From the NCBI GenBank assembly GCA_039111535.1, contig JBCCIM010000012.1:1-62187 (forward strand): a DNA stretch of 62,187 bases. The letters are read 5' to 3'. Shown in pieces: positions 36,226 to 45,639 of this stretch (position 1 is the first letter of the stretch; each line of letters starts with the position of its first letter). The translations under genes and the position numbers were made by a program. The stretch comes from Bacteroidota bacterium (GTDB taxonomy: Bacteria > Bacteroidota > Rhodothermia > Rhodothermales > JAHQVL01). A model generated the notes under the pieces. The model was not told the DNA's origin, did not search any database, and worked only from the letters and a program-made list of their open reading frames with translations.

Positions 36226-38028
36226 TTACTCGCCGGCGCCGGCCAAGTCGTAGCGGAGCGTTTTCGACTCACCTGCCTGGATGTCAAACTGCTCCTGTAC
36301 TGTTCCATAGTTCGGGTGAGTGAGTGTAATGCTGTGGGCGCCGGGTTTTAGAATAAGCGGGCTCATCAGAGGCGTTTTGTCGCGGTATGTACCGTTAATT
36401 GAAATATCAACACCGGGCTGTGTGGCAATAGTCACAGCCCCAACCAAAGACCATAACGATATCTTAAAGGGAGTTTCTCTACCAGGCACGACATCTACCA
36501 GGGTTTCAAAAGGAGGAAACGCTGGGTTTTGTAGCGTAATACGGTGCGTTCCGGGGGCAACAACCATGGTGAGTGGTGTAACCCCAAGCGAATCACTGCC
36601 CCGATATACTGTAGCCGCCGGCGTGGAGACAATCGTCATTTTACCGGTCCGGCTGTCTGGTGGTGCCAAAACAACCGTATCAGGAATTGCGTCGCTATCG
36701 CCGGCAGCCCGGAAACTGTCTGCCTTTGCAATCAGCTTCTCAAGCGGATCGTCTCCAATTACGGTTACTTCTTTTACAGGATTAGGGGCATTTTCTGCTG
36801 GCTCTGCCGCGTTTTGCGATGTGTTGTTCGTTTTTACAGGCGTCCCCCCTTTCCCACTTTTACGAACCGCGGTAGCTGTACCTCCAGAAGACGCTGAGAC
36901 TGCACCATTATTGGGGTTATTCTTTGCGCCAAACGAACCGTCTTTGCTGAAGAAGAACGAGCCGGCAAAACTGAGTCCGCCAAACACAAACAATACGGCA
37001 ACCACAATACCGATCATCCGGGTTCTCTTGAGCAGTGCATCGCGCGAAACGGCTGGTGTTTTCGCCCGTTCAGGCACCACCTCCCGGTCTTCCGCTTTTT
37101 GTCGTGGCTCCCTTGTTCGCAGGGTAACCGGTTTATCTTTGAGCCGGCGCACGTACGCTTCCGGGTCATCAAGGAAGCTTTTCATGTCCCCCGTTGTAGC
37201 AACGGCGCTTGTCCCCCTGCCTTTACGGTAAGCATTTAAATCTGCCAGTAGAACCGTGCAATCCTGATACCGCTGCTCGGGCTTCTTTTTGAGCATCTGC
37301 TGACAAATGCGACGTACCTGAGAGGGCAGGTCTTCATCATCCTGCAAATACGAAACAGGATCATATTCTCGTATTTTTTCCAGCATTTCCGCTGCATCAG
37401 CGCCTGTAAAAGCAGCCTTACCGAGCAACATCTCAAAACACACTGCCCCAAGGGAAAACACGTCAGTTGCTGGAGAAGGTGATTTGCCTACAACATATTC
37501 AGGTGCAAAATAGGCTGCTTCGCCCTGCACATCCAGATCTTTGCCGGCTGCGTCGTGTAACACGGCCCCAAAGCCAAAATCTGTTACTTTTACCTGGCCC
37601 TCTTTGGAGATGAGAATATTAGATGGCCGGATATCCCGGTGAATGTAATTCTTTTCGTGGGCACGTTTAAGCGTCGAAGCTACTTCAGCCAGTACGTACG
37701 CTGCAATAGTGGGTGGCAAAGGGCCCTTTTTGAGGAGCGTTGCCAGTGTCATGCCTTCCACATATTCGGTGGCAACGTAGACGTTATCATTGTCACGTCC
37801 GGAAGCGTATACCTGGACAACACCTTCGTGTTTAAGCCGGCTAACCTGTTGTATCTCCTCTTTAAAACGGGCTACAACTTTTTCGCTTCGTGCATGCCTA
37901 ACATGGAGAAGCTTCAGCAGAACAAAACGGTCCTTTGCTTTCTGGAAACCTTTATAGGCCGTTGTAAGCGGCCCACGATGCAACTCCGCATACGGCTGTA
38001 TATCACCAATTTTTTCTGGGCTGCCCAT
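36226..38028 (-). CDS. Membrane Ser/Thr protein kinase with PEGA domains
   Basis: 600 residues from ATG 38028; the longer frame starts with TTG at 38052. The kinase domain covers about 10-270. It has a weak glycine loop (H-R-G-P-L-T-T-A-Y-K), the ATP-anchoring Lys in F-V-L-L-K-L-L, a catalytic loop H-R-D-I-R-P-S-N near 129 in which the usual Lys is Arg, D-F-G near 149, and a P-E motif. A linker rich in Arg and Glu leads to one membrane helix (about 335-357). A Gly/Asn/Ala-rich stretch then leads to two PEGA-type repeats (T-P-L-x-x-x-x-x-P-G-x-H-x-I-T-L) outside the membrane. PknB-like signalling is likely. Confidence 0.87.
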   Translation of the reverse strand: MGSPEKIGDIQPYAELHRGPLTTAYKGFQKAKDRFVLLKLLHVRHARSEKVVARFKEEIQQVSRLKHEGVVQVYASGRDNDNVYVATEYVEGMTLATLLKKGPLPPTIAAYVLAEVASTLKRAHEKNYIHRDIRPSNILISKEGQVKVTDFGFGAVLHDAAGKDLDVQGEAAYFAPEYVVGKSPSPATDVFSLGAVCFEMLLGKAAFTGADAAEMLEKIREYDPVSYLQDDEDLPSQVRRICQQMLKKKPEQRYQDCTVLLADLNAYRKGRGTSAVATTGDMKSFLDDPEAYVRRLKDKPVTLRTREPRQKAEDREVVPERAKTPAVSRDALLKRTRMIGIVVAVLFVFGGLSFAGSFFFSKDGSFGAKNNPNNGAVSASSGGTATAVRKSGKGGTPVKTNNTSQNAAEPAENAPNPVKEVTVIGDDPLEKLIAKADSFRAAGDSDAIPDTVVLAPPDSRTGKMTIVSTPAATVYRGSDSLGVTPLTMVVAPGTHRITLQNPAFPPFETLVDVVPGRETPFKISLWSLVGAVTIATQPGVDISINGTYRDKTPLMSPLILKPGAHSITLTHPNYGTVQEQFDIQAGESKTLRYDLAGAGE

Positions 38029-38253
38029 ACCATTTACCTGACAGGCTGCCAAACAGGATTACACACCTATGCATTATCCGGCAGCGCTACTGAATTAATC
38101 AGGAATCAGGCAGAAAATGATGTGCCAAACCCAAAATTGCGCCTTTACAGGGCACAAGCGCAGATTGTGTATTGCGAGGCATGCATCCGATACGAGCATT
38201 CTTCCTCATGATGCACCCAATTTACACCTGGGCAACACCGTATGGGTGAGATT

Positions 38254-38601
38254 CTACAGTACAAGCACACTGCGCACAGACGCACCTTTGATATCAAGGT
38301 CTGTATCTACGGGTTGGCGAAATGCTTTGCGTTCACCTGCCGGCACATCTTTAACAGTGATGCTCATGCTCGACACCCTGATGTTGTTGCTGTCGAACAA
38401 CGAAATCTGAATCTGTGCACCCTTCACAAGTGCTTCAGATGGATTAAAAAGTGTACCGGACACGATGCGTGCACCACCAGGCAGCAGGGAATATTTGACG
38501 TCTTCAACCTGAACCTGATTTGCATCGGACACTTCAGGTTCTGACTGACAACCTGAGACCAGAAGCAATACAAAAACGGCACAAAAGGCTATATATCTCA
38601 A
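38254..38601 (-). CDS. FxLYD-like lipoprotein
   Basis: 115 residues. A lipoprotein signal (L-L-L-V-S-G-C-Q) is followed by one small beta-sandwich. G-T-L-F-N-P-S-E, V-K-G-A-Q-I-Q-I-S-L-F-D and the late V-P-A-G-E-R-K-A-F-R resemble the FxLYD domain, common in envelope lipoproteins of unknown role. It lies between valS and the Ser/Thr kinase on the same strand, 181 bases after the valS stop codon. Confidence 0.75.
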   Translation of the reverse strand: MRYIAFCAVFVLLLVSGCQSEPEVSDANQVQVEDVKYSLLPGGARIVSGTLFNPSEALVKGAQIQISLFDSNNIRVSSMSITVKDVPAGERKAFRQPVDTDLDIKGASVRSVLVL

Positions 38602-38636
38602 CGAACTAACGATTTAGTGATCATGATAGAGCGGCT

Positions 38637-38659
38637 CAAAACCCCGTATGCAATACGGG
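38637..38659 (-). terminator. Possible terminator after valS
   Basis: CCCGTAT (38643-38649) pairs with ATACGGG (38653-38659) around the loop GCA. On the minus strand it is followed by GGTTTTGAG. It lies about 125 bases after the valS stop codon and before the lipoprotein gene. The T-run is short. Confidence 0.45.
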
Positions 38660-38781
38660 TGCCATTCCAATTAGACAAATTCCAGTGGCAAGTGATTCCC
38701 TGCAACATGAGATAATTCTCCATGCCGTACAAACATGGGGGCGGTACCTGGCAGGACATGTTACACGGGAGTGGGTATTTC

Positions 38782-41439
38782 CTAAGCCAATTCATCCAGG
38801 TTAGCACGAAGCCGCTCCAGTTCTTCTGAAGCATTTTTAGCCTTTTCGCGCTCTCCTTCCACCACCTGGGGTGGCGCCTTGGAGACAAACTGCTCGTTTT
38901 GCAATTTGCGCTGCAAGCCCGTCAGATATTTCTCTGTCTGGGCGATAGCTTTCTCCAGCCGCTCACGTTCTACACTCAGATCGATCATGCCGGCTAGCGG
39001 AATGAAGATTTCGTGTTTACCGACAACAACAGAGGCGCTGGCTTTGGGCTTTGCCTGGTTCGCGCCAACAGTCAACTCCTGTACGCGGGCAAGTTTTGCA
39101 AAATAACGTTTGTTCGCTTCCATGATATCCGCAAGTCCATTGGCATCTTCCGGCATATTCAGGATGGCTGATATATCTTTCCCGGGAGAAACGCCATATT
39201 CACTTTTTACGTTGCGGATGCCCGAAATGAGCTCTTGCATGAGCGAAAGCGTCGTGCCGGCGTCTTTGTTCTGCTCAGCGGTGTTTTCTTCGGGCCAGGC
39301 CTGCATCATGCAGGAAGTCCCGGCTTCGCGCGGGCGAAGTTTCCACCACAGCTCTTCCGTGATAAACGGCATGAACGGGTGCAACAACAGAATCATTTTC
39401 TCAAACAGTTCTACTGCCAGTGCGATTTTATCTTCGGCCATCTGCTCGCCATAAGGCGGCTTGATAAGCTCGAGATACCAATCGCAGTAATCTCCCCAGA
39501 AGAGGGTGTAAATATGCGTAAGCGCTTCATTGAGACGATAACGCGACACATCTTCATTTACCGTTGCGATGGTTTCATTCAACCGGGTTAACATCCACTG
39601 TTCAACCAGCTCAAGCTCGTCGAAGGAACGCTGCCGGCGGTAGTCTTTGCCCTCTTCCATAAACTGGCCAAACACGTTGAACGCGTTCCAGATTTTATTG
39701 GCAAAGTTGCGCCCCATCTCAAACTTGGTCGGATCGAGCTTAATATCCTGCCCTTGCGCGCACAAAACAGTGAGCGAAAAGCGAACAGCGTCTGCCCCAT
39801 ACTGCTCACACATTTCAAGCGGATCGATTCCATTGCCGAGGCTTTTGGACATCCATCGGCCCTGTTTATCCTTGATCATGCCAGTGATAAAGATGTCCTG
39901 GTACGGGATATCTTTTTTCACGTACAGGCCGGCCATAATCATGCGGGCAATCCAGAAAAACAGGATATCATATCCTGAAACAAGCACATTACCCGGGTAG
40001 AAAAAGTCCTGGTCTTTGGTTGACGTTTCGTCTTCGTCTGGCCATCCCAGCGTAGCAAACGGCCACAACCATGAAGAGAACCACGTATCAAGTACGTCTT
40101 CGTCCTGAATCATGCCCGGCTCGGGCTGCTCGACAGATACGACAAACGGCCGGCTTTCATCGGCTTCGCCGGCGTCATTGGTGTGGTACCATACCGGTAT
40201 ACGATGCCCCCACCACAACTGCCGGCTGATACACCAGTCGCGGATGTTTTCGAGCCAGCGGTAGTATTCATTTTCCCAGCGTTTGGGGTGAAATTTGACT
40301 TTGCCACTCCGTACCGCTTCGAGTGCCGGGCCAGCAAGGGGCTCCATCTTAACAAACCACTGACGAGAAATCAGCGGTTCAATAATGGCTTTGGAGCGAC
40401 TTGAAATAGGCACCGTACTTTTATACGATTCGATTTTAACCAGCAGGCCGGCTTCTTCGAGATCCGCTACCATTTTCTTGCGGGCCTCAAACCGGTCCAT
40501 ACCTTCGTACACCCCACCATTTGCATTAATGGTGGCATCGGTGTTCATCACATTGATGATTTCAAGGCTGTGCTTTTGCCCAATTTCAAAGTCGTTTTTG
40601 TCGTGCGCGGGTGTAACCGTGAGTGCGCCGGCGCCAAAATCGCTTTTGACGTATTCGTCTGCAATGATAGGAATTTCACGACCAACCAGCGGCAAGATCG
40701 CTTTTTTGCCAATCAGGTCCGTATAGCGGGCATCATCCGGGTGTACGGCGATGGCTGAGTCTCCAAGCATCGTTTCCGGACGCGTTGTGGCTATTTCGAT
40801 GTGCCCGTTTCCATCAGCAAGCGGGTATTTGATGTACCACAGATGGCCATCTCGCTCAACATTGTTTACTTCCTCATCAGAAAGGGCCGTCATATCAACC
40901 GGACACCAGTTGATCAGGTATTCGCCGCGGTAGATAAGCCCGTCTTCATACAGGCGAACAAAAATTTCCTGCACAGCCGTAACGTACTCGGCATCCATCG
41001 TGAAGCGCTCACGATCCCAGTCACACGAATCACCTAGCCGGCGCTTCTGCTCGAATATAATGCCGCCGTATTCTTCAACCCAATCCCATACCCGCTCGAC
41101 AAACTTCTCGCGGCCAAGGTCGTGGCGATTTTTACCTTCGTTTTTCTTGAGCGTCCGCTCAACAACATTTTGTGTTGCAATGCCAGCATGGTCTTTACCA
41201 GGCATCCATAAGGCGGCGTATCCCTGCATCCGTCGCATCCGCGTCAACGCATCCTGTACCGTATCCTGCAGCGCATGGCCCATGTGCAAGCGCCCCGTCA
41301 CGTTCGGCGGCGGCATCACGATCACATGCGGCTTCTTGCTTTCGTCGCGTGTAGCATGAAAGAAACCATTTTCTTCCCAATACGGATACCACCGGTCTTC
41401 GATGGTCTTCGGGTCATAAGGCGTGTGTTTGCCGGCCAT
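38782..41439 (-). CDS. valS: Valine-tRNA ligase
   Basis: 885 residues from ATG 41439. The open frame extends to 41616, but that part is translated intergenic repeat and has no ValRS similarity. Class I motifs: P-P-P-N-V-T-G-R-L-H-M-G-H at 43-55 (HIGH), and W-M-S-K-S-L-G-N near 530 (KMSKS with Trp in place of Lys). The editing domain contains T-T-R-P-E-T-M-L-G-D, and W-C-I-S-R-Q-L-W-W-G-H-R is present. The C-terminal 70 residues form the coiled-coil tRNA-binding arm. It charges tRNA-Val and edits misactivated threonine. aroC lies upstream, beyond a 400-base repeat region. Confidence 0.97.
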   Translation of the reverse strand: MAGKHTPYDPKTIEDRWYPYWEENGFFHATRDESKKPHVIVMPPPNVTGRLHMGHALQDTVQDALTRMRRMQGYAALWMPGKDHAGIATQNVVERTLKKNEGKNRHDLGREKFVERVWDWVEEYGGIIFEQKRRLGDSCDWDRERFTMDAEYVTAVQEIFVRLYEDGLIYRGEYLINWCPVDMTALSDEEVNNVERDGHLWYIKYPLADGNGHIEIATTRPETMLGDSAIAVHPDDARYTDLIGKKAILPLVGREIPIIADEYVKSDFGAGALTVTPAHDKNDFEIGQKHSLEIINVMNTDATINANGGVYEGMDRFEARKKMVADLEEAGLLVKIESYKSTVPISSRSKAIIEPLISRQWFVKMEPLAGPALEAVRSGKVKFHPKRWENEYYRWLENIRDWCISRQLWWGHRIPVWYHTNDAGEADESRPFVVSVEQPEPGMIQDEDVLDTWFSSWLWPFATLGWPDEDETSTKDQDFFYPGNVLVSGYDILFFWIARMIMAGLYVKKDIPYQDIFITGMIKDKQGRWMSKSLGNGIDPLEMCEQYGADAVRFSLTVLCAQGQDIKLDPTKFEMGRNFANKIWNAFNVFGQFMEEGKDYRRQRSFDELELVEQWMLTRLNETIATVNEDVSRYRLNEALTHIYTLFWGDYCDWYLELIKPPYGEQMAEDKIALAVELFEKMILLLHPFMPFITEELWWKLRPREAGTSCMMQAWPEENTAEQNKDAGTTLSLMQELISGIRNVKSEYGVSPGKDISAILNMPEDANGLADIMEANKRYFAKLARVQELTVGANQAKPKASASVVVGKHEIFIPLAGMIDLSVERERLEKAIAQTEKYLTGLQRKLQNEQFVSKAPPQVVEGEREKAKNASEELERLRANLDELA

Positions 41440-41472
41440 GACGGTCCAGTTTTGCAGGTTAAAAAGGAATTG

Positions 41473-41523
41473 GGGAAAACCCCGAATGCATAGGGGGGGT
41501 TCCTCAGCGCTTTGCGCTGAGGG
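41473..41523 (-). promoter_or_regulatory. Two hairpins in the valS leader
   Basis: Read on the minus strand, CCTCAGCGC pairs with GCGCTGAGG around AAA (41522-41502). Next a C-run pairs with GGGG around TATGCATTC, and TTTTCCCC follows (about 41497-41474). The second fold looks like a weak terminator 35-60 bases before the valS ATG. It may be an attenuator or simply part of the repeat region. Confidence 0.35.
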
Positions 41524-41803
41524 GTTAAATGTTGAAGGTTGCTGGTTGAAGGTTCTTGATGTGATGAACGCAGCTAACTTTCGACCACTAATTAACTGGT
41601 AACGTTTAACGGCCAACCCAATCCTGTCATCACCAGGTTATCAGGCTGAGGGGTTAAATGCTGAAGGTTGAAGGTTCTTGAAGTGATGAGTACAGCTAAA
41701 TTTCGACCACTAATTAACTGGTAACGTTTAACGGCCAACCCAATCCTGTCACCACCAGATTATCAGACTGAGGGGTTGAAGGTTCTTGAAGCGATGACTT
41801 CCG
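41516..41803. repeat. Imperfect direct repeats of about 125 bp between valS and aroC
   Basis: Unit A spans 41516-41644, unit B 41645-41766, and a truncated unit C 41767-41803. A and B share long identical blocks, for example 41581-41630 against 41703-41752 (C-G-A-C-C-A-C-T-A-A-T-T-A-A-C-T-G-G and onward). Differences are scattered substitutions and a seven-base deletion. Each unit starts with GCTGAGGGGTTAAATG or a close variant. Bases 41808-41827 (AACCTTAAACCAGCAACCTT) are close to an inverted copy of 41535-41554. Confidence 0.9.
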
Positions 41804-41841
41804 ACAACCTTAAACCAGCAACCTTAAACCTTAAACCTAAA

Positions 41842-43029
41842 TCACCCTGCAACTTCGGCTGCGTAGCGGCGCTTGATCTCCTCGAAGCTGTCGCCACCAA
41901 ACTTTTCCAGAAAAGCATTTGCGATGGTGAATGCAACAGTGGCTTCGGCTACAGTTGATGCTGCCGGCACGCTGGTTACATCGCTGCGTTCGTAGCGGGT
42001 AGGCTGGACGTCGCCTGATTCGATATCAACGGTACCAAGCGGTTTGATCAGGGTTGGGATGGGTTTCATAAATCCGCGTACCACAATCGGCATGCCGTTG
42101 GACATACCGCCTTCGATGCCACCGGCGTGGTTGGTGCGCCGGCTATACGTGCCATTTTCACGAATGATTTCGTCGTGTACCTTCGACCCCACAGTCGCGG
42201 CATTGCGCACTCCATCACCCACTTCTACGGCTTTCTGTGCCTGAATTGACAGGATTGCCTGTGCAAGCAACCCGTCGAGCTTGCGATCCCACTGCACGTA
42301 CGATCCCAGTCCCGGGGGTACGCCGGTTACGACAACTTCGTATTGCCCCCCCAATGAATCGCCCTGCTTTTTGACAGCCTTGATGTGTTCAATGCATGCT
42401 GCAGAGAGGTCATCGTCGAGCATCCGCACTTCGCTTTCATCTGCAACATGGTTGAGTTGCTCTGCGCCTCCAACAATCAGAGACTCAACTTTCTCTCGCC
42501 ACGCTTCAGCATCTGTGTACCCTACTTCGCCAATCCGCACAACGTGACTACCAATTTCAATACCAAATTGTTTGAGGAATTGACGCGGTATAGCACAGCA
42601 GGCCACGCGCATTGCTGTTTCGCGTGCACTGGAGCGGTCGATCACCGGACGAATATCGTCGAACGCGTATTTCTGCGTACCAACAAGATCTGCATGACCT
42701 GGACGCGGAAGGGTTACGCGCTCAATGCCGGCGCCGTCTCCATCGAGGGCCATCACTTCAGGCCAGCCCGATTTGTCGCGTTTGAAAGCCGCGTTATCGA
42801 GTTGCATCGCGATCGGGCCGCCCATGGTTTTGGAAAAGCGGACACCCGAATAGAAATGAACTTTATCGCGCTCAAATTTTGCGCGTCCTCCGCGGCCAAA
42901 GCCCAGCCAGCGTCGGGCCAAATGCGTGTTGATATCCTCTGCGACAAGCGGTACGCCGGCGGGCATACCTTCTACAATACCAATCAGGGCTTCGCCGTGC
43001 GATTCCCCTGCGGTCAAATAACGAATCAT
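41842..43029 (-). CDS. aroC: Chorismate synthase
   Basis: 395 residues. The last step of the shikimate pathway, making chorismate from EPSP with reduced FMN. Signatures: T-A-G-E-S-H-G at 6-12, G-R-G-G-R-A-K-F near 45, R-S-S-A-R-E-T-A near 133, and T-N-H-A-G-G-I-E-G-G-M-S-N-G near 302. The start codon overlaps the htrA stop as ATGA (43026-43029), so translation is probably coupled with the upstream protease gene. This neighbour is unusual for a biosynthetic gene. Confidence 0.97.
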   Translation of the reverse strand: MIRYLTAGESHGEALIGIVEGMPAGVPLVAEDINTHLARRWLGFGRGGRAKFERDKVHFYSGVRFSKTMGGPIAMQLDNAAFKRDKSGWPEVMALDGDGAGIERVTLPRPGHADLVGTQKYAFDDIRPVIDRSSARETAMRVACCAIPRQFLKQFGIEIGSHVVRIGEVGYTDAEAWREKVESLIVGGAEQLNHVADESEVRMLDDDLSAACIEHIKAVKKQGDSLGGQYEVVVTGVPPGLGSYVQWDRKLDGLLAQAILSIQAQKAVEVGDGVRNAATVGSKVHDEIIRENGTYSRRTNHAGGIEGGMSNGMPIVVRGFMKPIPTLIKPLGTVDIESGDVQPTRYERSDVTSVPAASTVAEATVAFTIANAFLEKFGGDSFEEIKRRYAAEVAG

Positions 43030-44648
43030 TCTGGAGTGCCTTCCTTTAACGACAGCGGCTCTGCTTCATAAAAAGCAATTCTACCGTCTTTATGCTTCAC
43101 ACGAAAGAGAACCGGTTCACCCTGCTCACCTACTGTTTCAAACAGGGTCAACGCGCTTTCGAGAGAGTATACCGTTTCTCCGTTAACTTCCAATAACACA
43201 ACATCCCTGGGCAAGCGCGCCTTCGCTCCTTCTCCTCCCCGCCTTACAAATGCAATGTAAACACCATGCGGTACGTCATACTGGGTGCGCACCTGGTCTG
43301 TGAGTTGTTTGATACCTATGCCCCACTCCTCTATCTCGAAAGCCGTATCAGCACCGAAGCTTTCAGGCTCGATTTCAGGGACGGCGCGGCGGCGATCTCG
43401 GTCTTCCGCCTGCTGATCAAGGGCGGCCGTCCAGGCCCGGTATGAGGCGTCTTCTTTGCCAAAAAGTTCAACGTGAAATACACGCATCGCATTATTTCGC
43501 CACACTTCAACTTTGAGTCGATCACCCGGACGGTGAATGGCAACTACACGCTGGAGCTCATTGGGCTCGCTCACTTCTCGCCCTTCTATCGACAACACAA
43601 CATCATCCACTTCAAGGCCGGCTTTGGCTGCCGCGCTCAACGGATCCACTACACTCAATTGAACACCTGTAATACGATCCAGACCAAATCTCCGCGCTGA
43701 TGCTGCATCAATGGGAGAAATAGTTACGCCGAGGTAACCACGCTGTACTTCACCGTACGCAATTAAATCTTCCACAACCCGCTCCACGAGATTCACGGGC
43801 ACCGCAAAACCATAGCCTTCATAAGATCCAGACTCGGTAGCAATGGCTGTGTTGATACCAATCAATTCGCCATAAACATTTACGAGTGCGCCGCCCGAGT
43901 TACCAGGGTTAATCGCAGCATCAGTCTGAATAAAATCTTCTATCCCAAAAGCGTCTTCAATAATATTGACCTGCCGGCCCAACGCGCTTACAATGCCGGC
44001 CGTAACCGTAGAGGTAAGCCGAAAAGGGTTGCCAACAGCAATGACCCATTCGCCAACCGACACGTTATCCGAATTCCCAAAAATAGCAGAAGGCAGGGTA
44101 TCGTTGGTCTTTGCTTTTAATACCGCAAGGTCTGTAGATGGATCTGTACCGACAACGGTGGCTGCGTACTGTCGTTTGTCATCCAGCGTGACGGTAACTT
44201 CATCAGCACCTTCAACCACGTGATTGTTGGTGACGATATACCCTGTTTCGCTAATGATGACCCCACTACCAACGCTCTGACGTGGTTGTCCGAATCGGGG
44301 CAACCAGCCGCGCTCAGAACCGCTGTCAGCCATTTCAACGCGGATATAAACCACAGCCGGCGTAACGTTGCTTGCAACAAATTGAAAACTCTCACTGAGT
44401 GAGGTAAGGCCGCTAAGCTGATCTTCTTCATTGGCAAGAGAATCCGCAGGGCGATAGTGTGGCGCCTCCGATCTGTTGCCCAATTCTACGCGTTCAACAA
44501 TGGGCCGGCGTGAACCGTCTTCCATTTGCCCATTGATCACAAAGAGCATGATAAGAATACCCGCGAGCAATCCTGCGAGGACCAACCCAATGCCGGTAAG
44601 CAACGATATGCGTTGCGGCTTTTGTGGTGTGTTTGATGTTTCAGGCAT
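43026..44648 (-). CDS. HtrA/DegP-like serine protease with two PDZ domains
   Basis: 540 residues. An N-terminal membrane anchor lies at about 16-40 with no clear cleavage site, then a trypsin-like domain. The catalytic triad is visible: His in T-N-N-H-V-V-E-G near 142, Asp in S-T-D-L-A-V-L near 172, and Ser in N-P-G-N-S-G-G-A near 250. The first PDZ (G-Y-L-G-V-T-I-S) covers about 300-395 and a second about 430-530. It probably handles misfolded envelope proteins. It overlaps plsC upstream by eight bases and aroC downstream by four, forming a compact plsC-htrA-aroC operon. Confidence 0.93.
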   Translation of the reverse strand: MPETSNTPQKPQRISLLTGIGLVLAGLLAGILIMLFVINGQMEDGSRRPIVERVELGNRSEAPHYRPADSLANEEDQLSGLTSLSESFQFVASNVTPAVVYIRVEMADSGSERGWLPRFGQPRQSVGSGVIISETGYIVTNNHVVEGADEVTVTLDDKRQYAATVVGTDPSTDLAVLKAKTNDTLPSAIFGNSDNVSVGEWVIAVGNPFRLTSTVTAGIVSALGRQVNIIEDAFGIEDFIQTDAAINPGNSGGALVNVYGELIGINTAIATESGSYEGYGFAVPVNLVERVVEDLIAYGEVQRGYLGVTISPIDAASARRFGLDRITGVQLSVVDPLSAAAKAGLEVDDVVLSIEGREVSEPNELQRVVAIHRPGDRLKVEVWRNNAMRVFHVELFGKEDASYRAWTAALDQQAEDRDRRRAVPEIEPESFGADTAFEIEEWGIGIKQLTDQVRTQYDVPHGVYIAFVRRGGEGAKARLPRDVVLLEVNGETVYSLESALTLFETVGEQGEPVLFRVKHKDGRIAFYEAEPLSLKEGTPE

Positions 44649-45432
44649 TATTATCGACGTTGGTATCGACCGTTGCGGAGAGGCGGCTCAGCGCGGTAAC
44701 TGCATCATAGGAAAGCCGGGCCAGTTCTTTTCGATCACGATTGGTTGTGTCAATTGGTTCCCCTACGTGAATTTCAAATATGATTTTTTTCAGCGACAGG
44801 ATGTCCCATGCATGCAAAAACAGCGGCTGACCGTTGGTCCATGTGAAGCCGGTTAGATAGTCGCCAGATGCCGGCTCACCATCTGCCGTGATACCCCGCA
44901 TGTAGAAAGGCAAAATTGCGCCACCCTCCATATTAGCTACAGCAGCAAATGCCCCCGTTTTAAACGGTAGAATTCCCATACCGTCGCTGGTCGTTCCTTC
45001 CGGAAAGACCAATACCCTGATGCCTTCCCTGATCCGGTGCTGTACTTGCTCTACAAATTTGCCAGTCTGCATCCGTCTCTCACGCTTCACAAAGATCACA
45101 CCGACCAGTTTACAAACCCATCCGATAACAGGCCAATTGCCAATTTCAGCTTTTGCTGCAAACGCAACCGGCATTTGAGAAGATAACAGAAAGGGGTCGA
45201 GTAAACCAAGGTGGTTACTTACCGCCAACATAGCGCCTTTTGTAGGAATTTCGCCGACAAGGTGCACCTCTACGCCCAGCAGGTGACATAGTTTGGCTGT
45301 TGCCTTGCGCTGCCAGTTTGCTTTAAAAAGGGGCAATTCTTCCGATTCCACGCGCCGCTCTGCCAGGCGCAATCGTATTGCCTGGGTAATCATGGTGTTA
45401 AAAAAGCGAATCATTCGCCAAATCCGACGCAT
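44641..45432 (-). CDS. plsC: 1-acyl-sn-glycerol-3-phosphate acyltransferase (PlsC family)
   Basis: 263 residues. A membrane-associated acyltransferase of phosphatidic-acid synthesis. The catalytic H-x4-D motif is S-N-H-L-G-L-L-D near 93; the substrate motif is V-F-P-E-G-T-T-S near 160, followed by F-K-T-G-A and a P-F-Y-M-R-G loop. The N-terminal 45 residues are amphipathic. The first gene of the overlapping plsC-htrA-aroC cluster. The exact acceptor (lysophosphatidate or another lysolipid) cannot be told from the sequence. Confidence 0.9.
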   Translation of the reverse strand: MRRIWRMIRFFNTMITQAIRLRLAERRVESEELPLFKANWQRKATAKLCHLLGVEVHLVGEIPTKGAMLAVSNHLGLLDPFLLSSQMPVAFAAKAEIGNWPVIGWVCKLVGVIFVKRERRMQTGKFVEQVQHRIREGIRVLVFPEGTTSDGMGILPFKTGAFAAVANMEGGAILPFYMRGITADGEPASGDYLTGFTWTNGQPLFLHAWDILSLKKIIFEIHVGEPIDTTNRDRKELARLSYDAVTALSRLSATVDTNVDNNA

Positions 45433-45639
45433 CAGTCTGTCTCGCTAGTTGCTGGCTAGGTACGTGCATGGGTCCGTCATGCAAAACAATAGGACCTGTC
45501 CCTTTCTCTTATCGGTCAGGATGGTGAGGCTTTAGGTGAGCCTTCATCCGGCACGCCCTGCAGTTGTGGTGGATAAAGCTTCCCTTTGCTGCGGTCGAAT
45601 CTAAGACACGGGTGTCGGTCTTGCAATCATTAATCCCTG

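Noticed and set aside
41440-41616. N-terminal extension of valS
   Set aside because: These 59 codons are translated intergenic repeat. The valine-tRNA ligase domain starts at the ATG at 41439.
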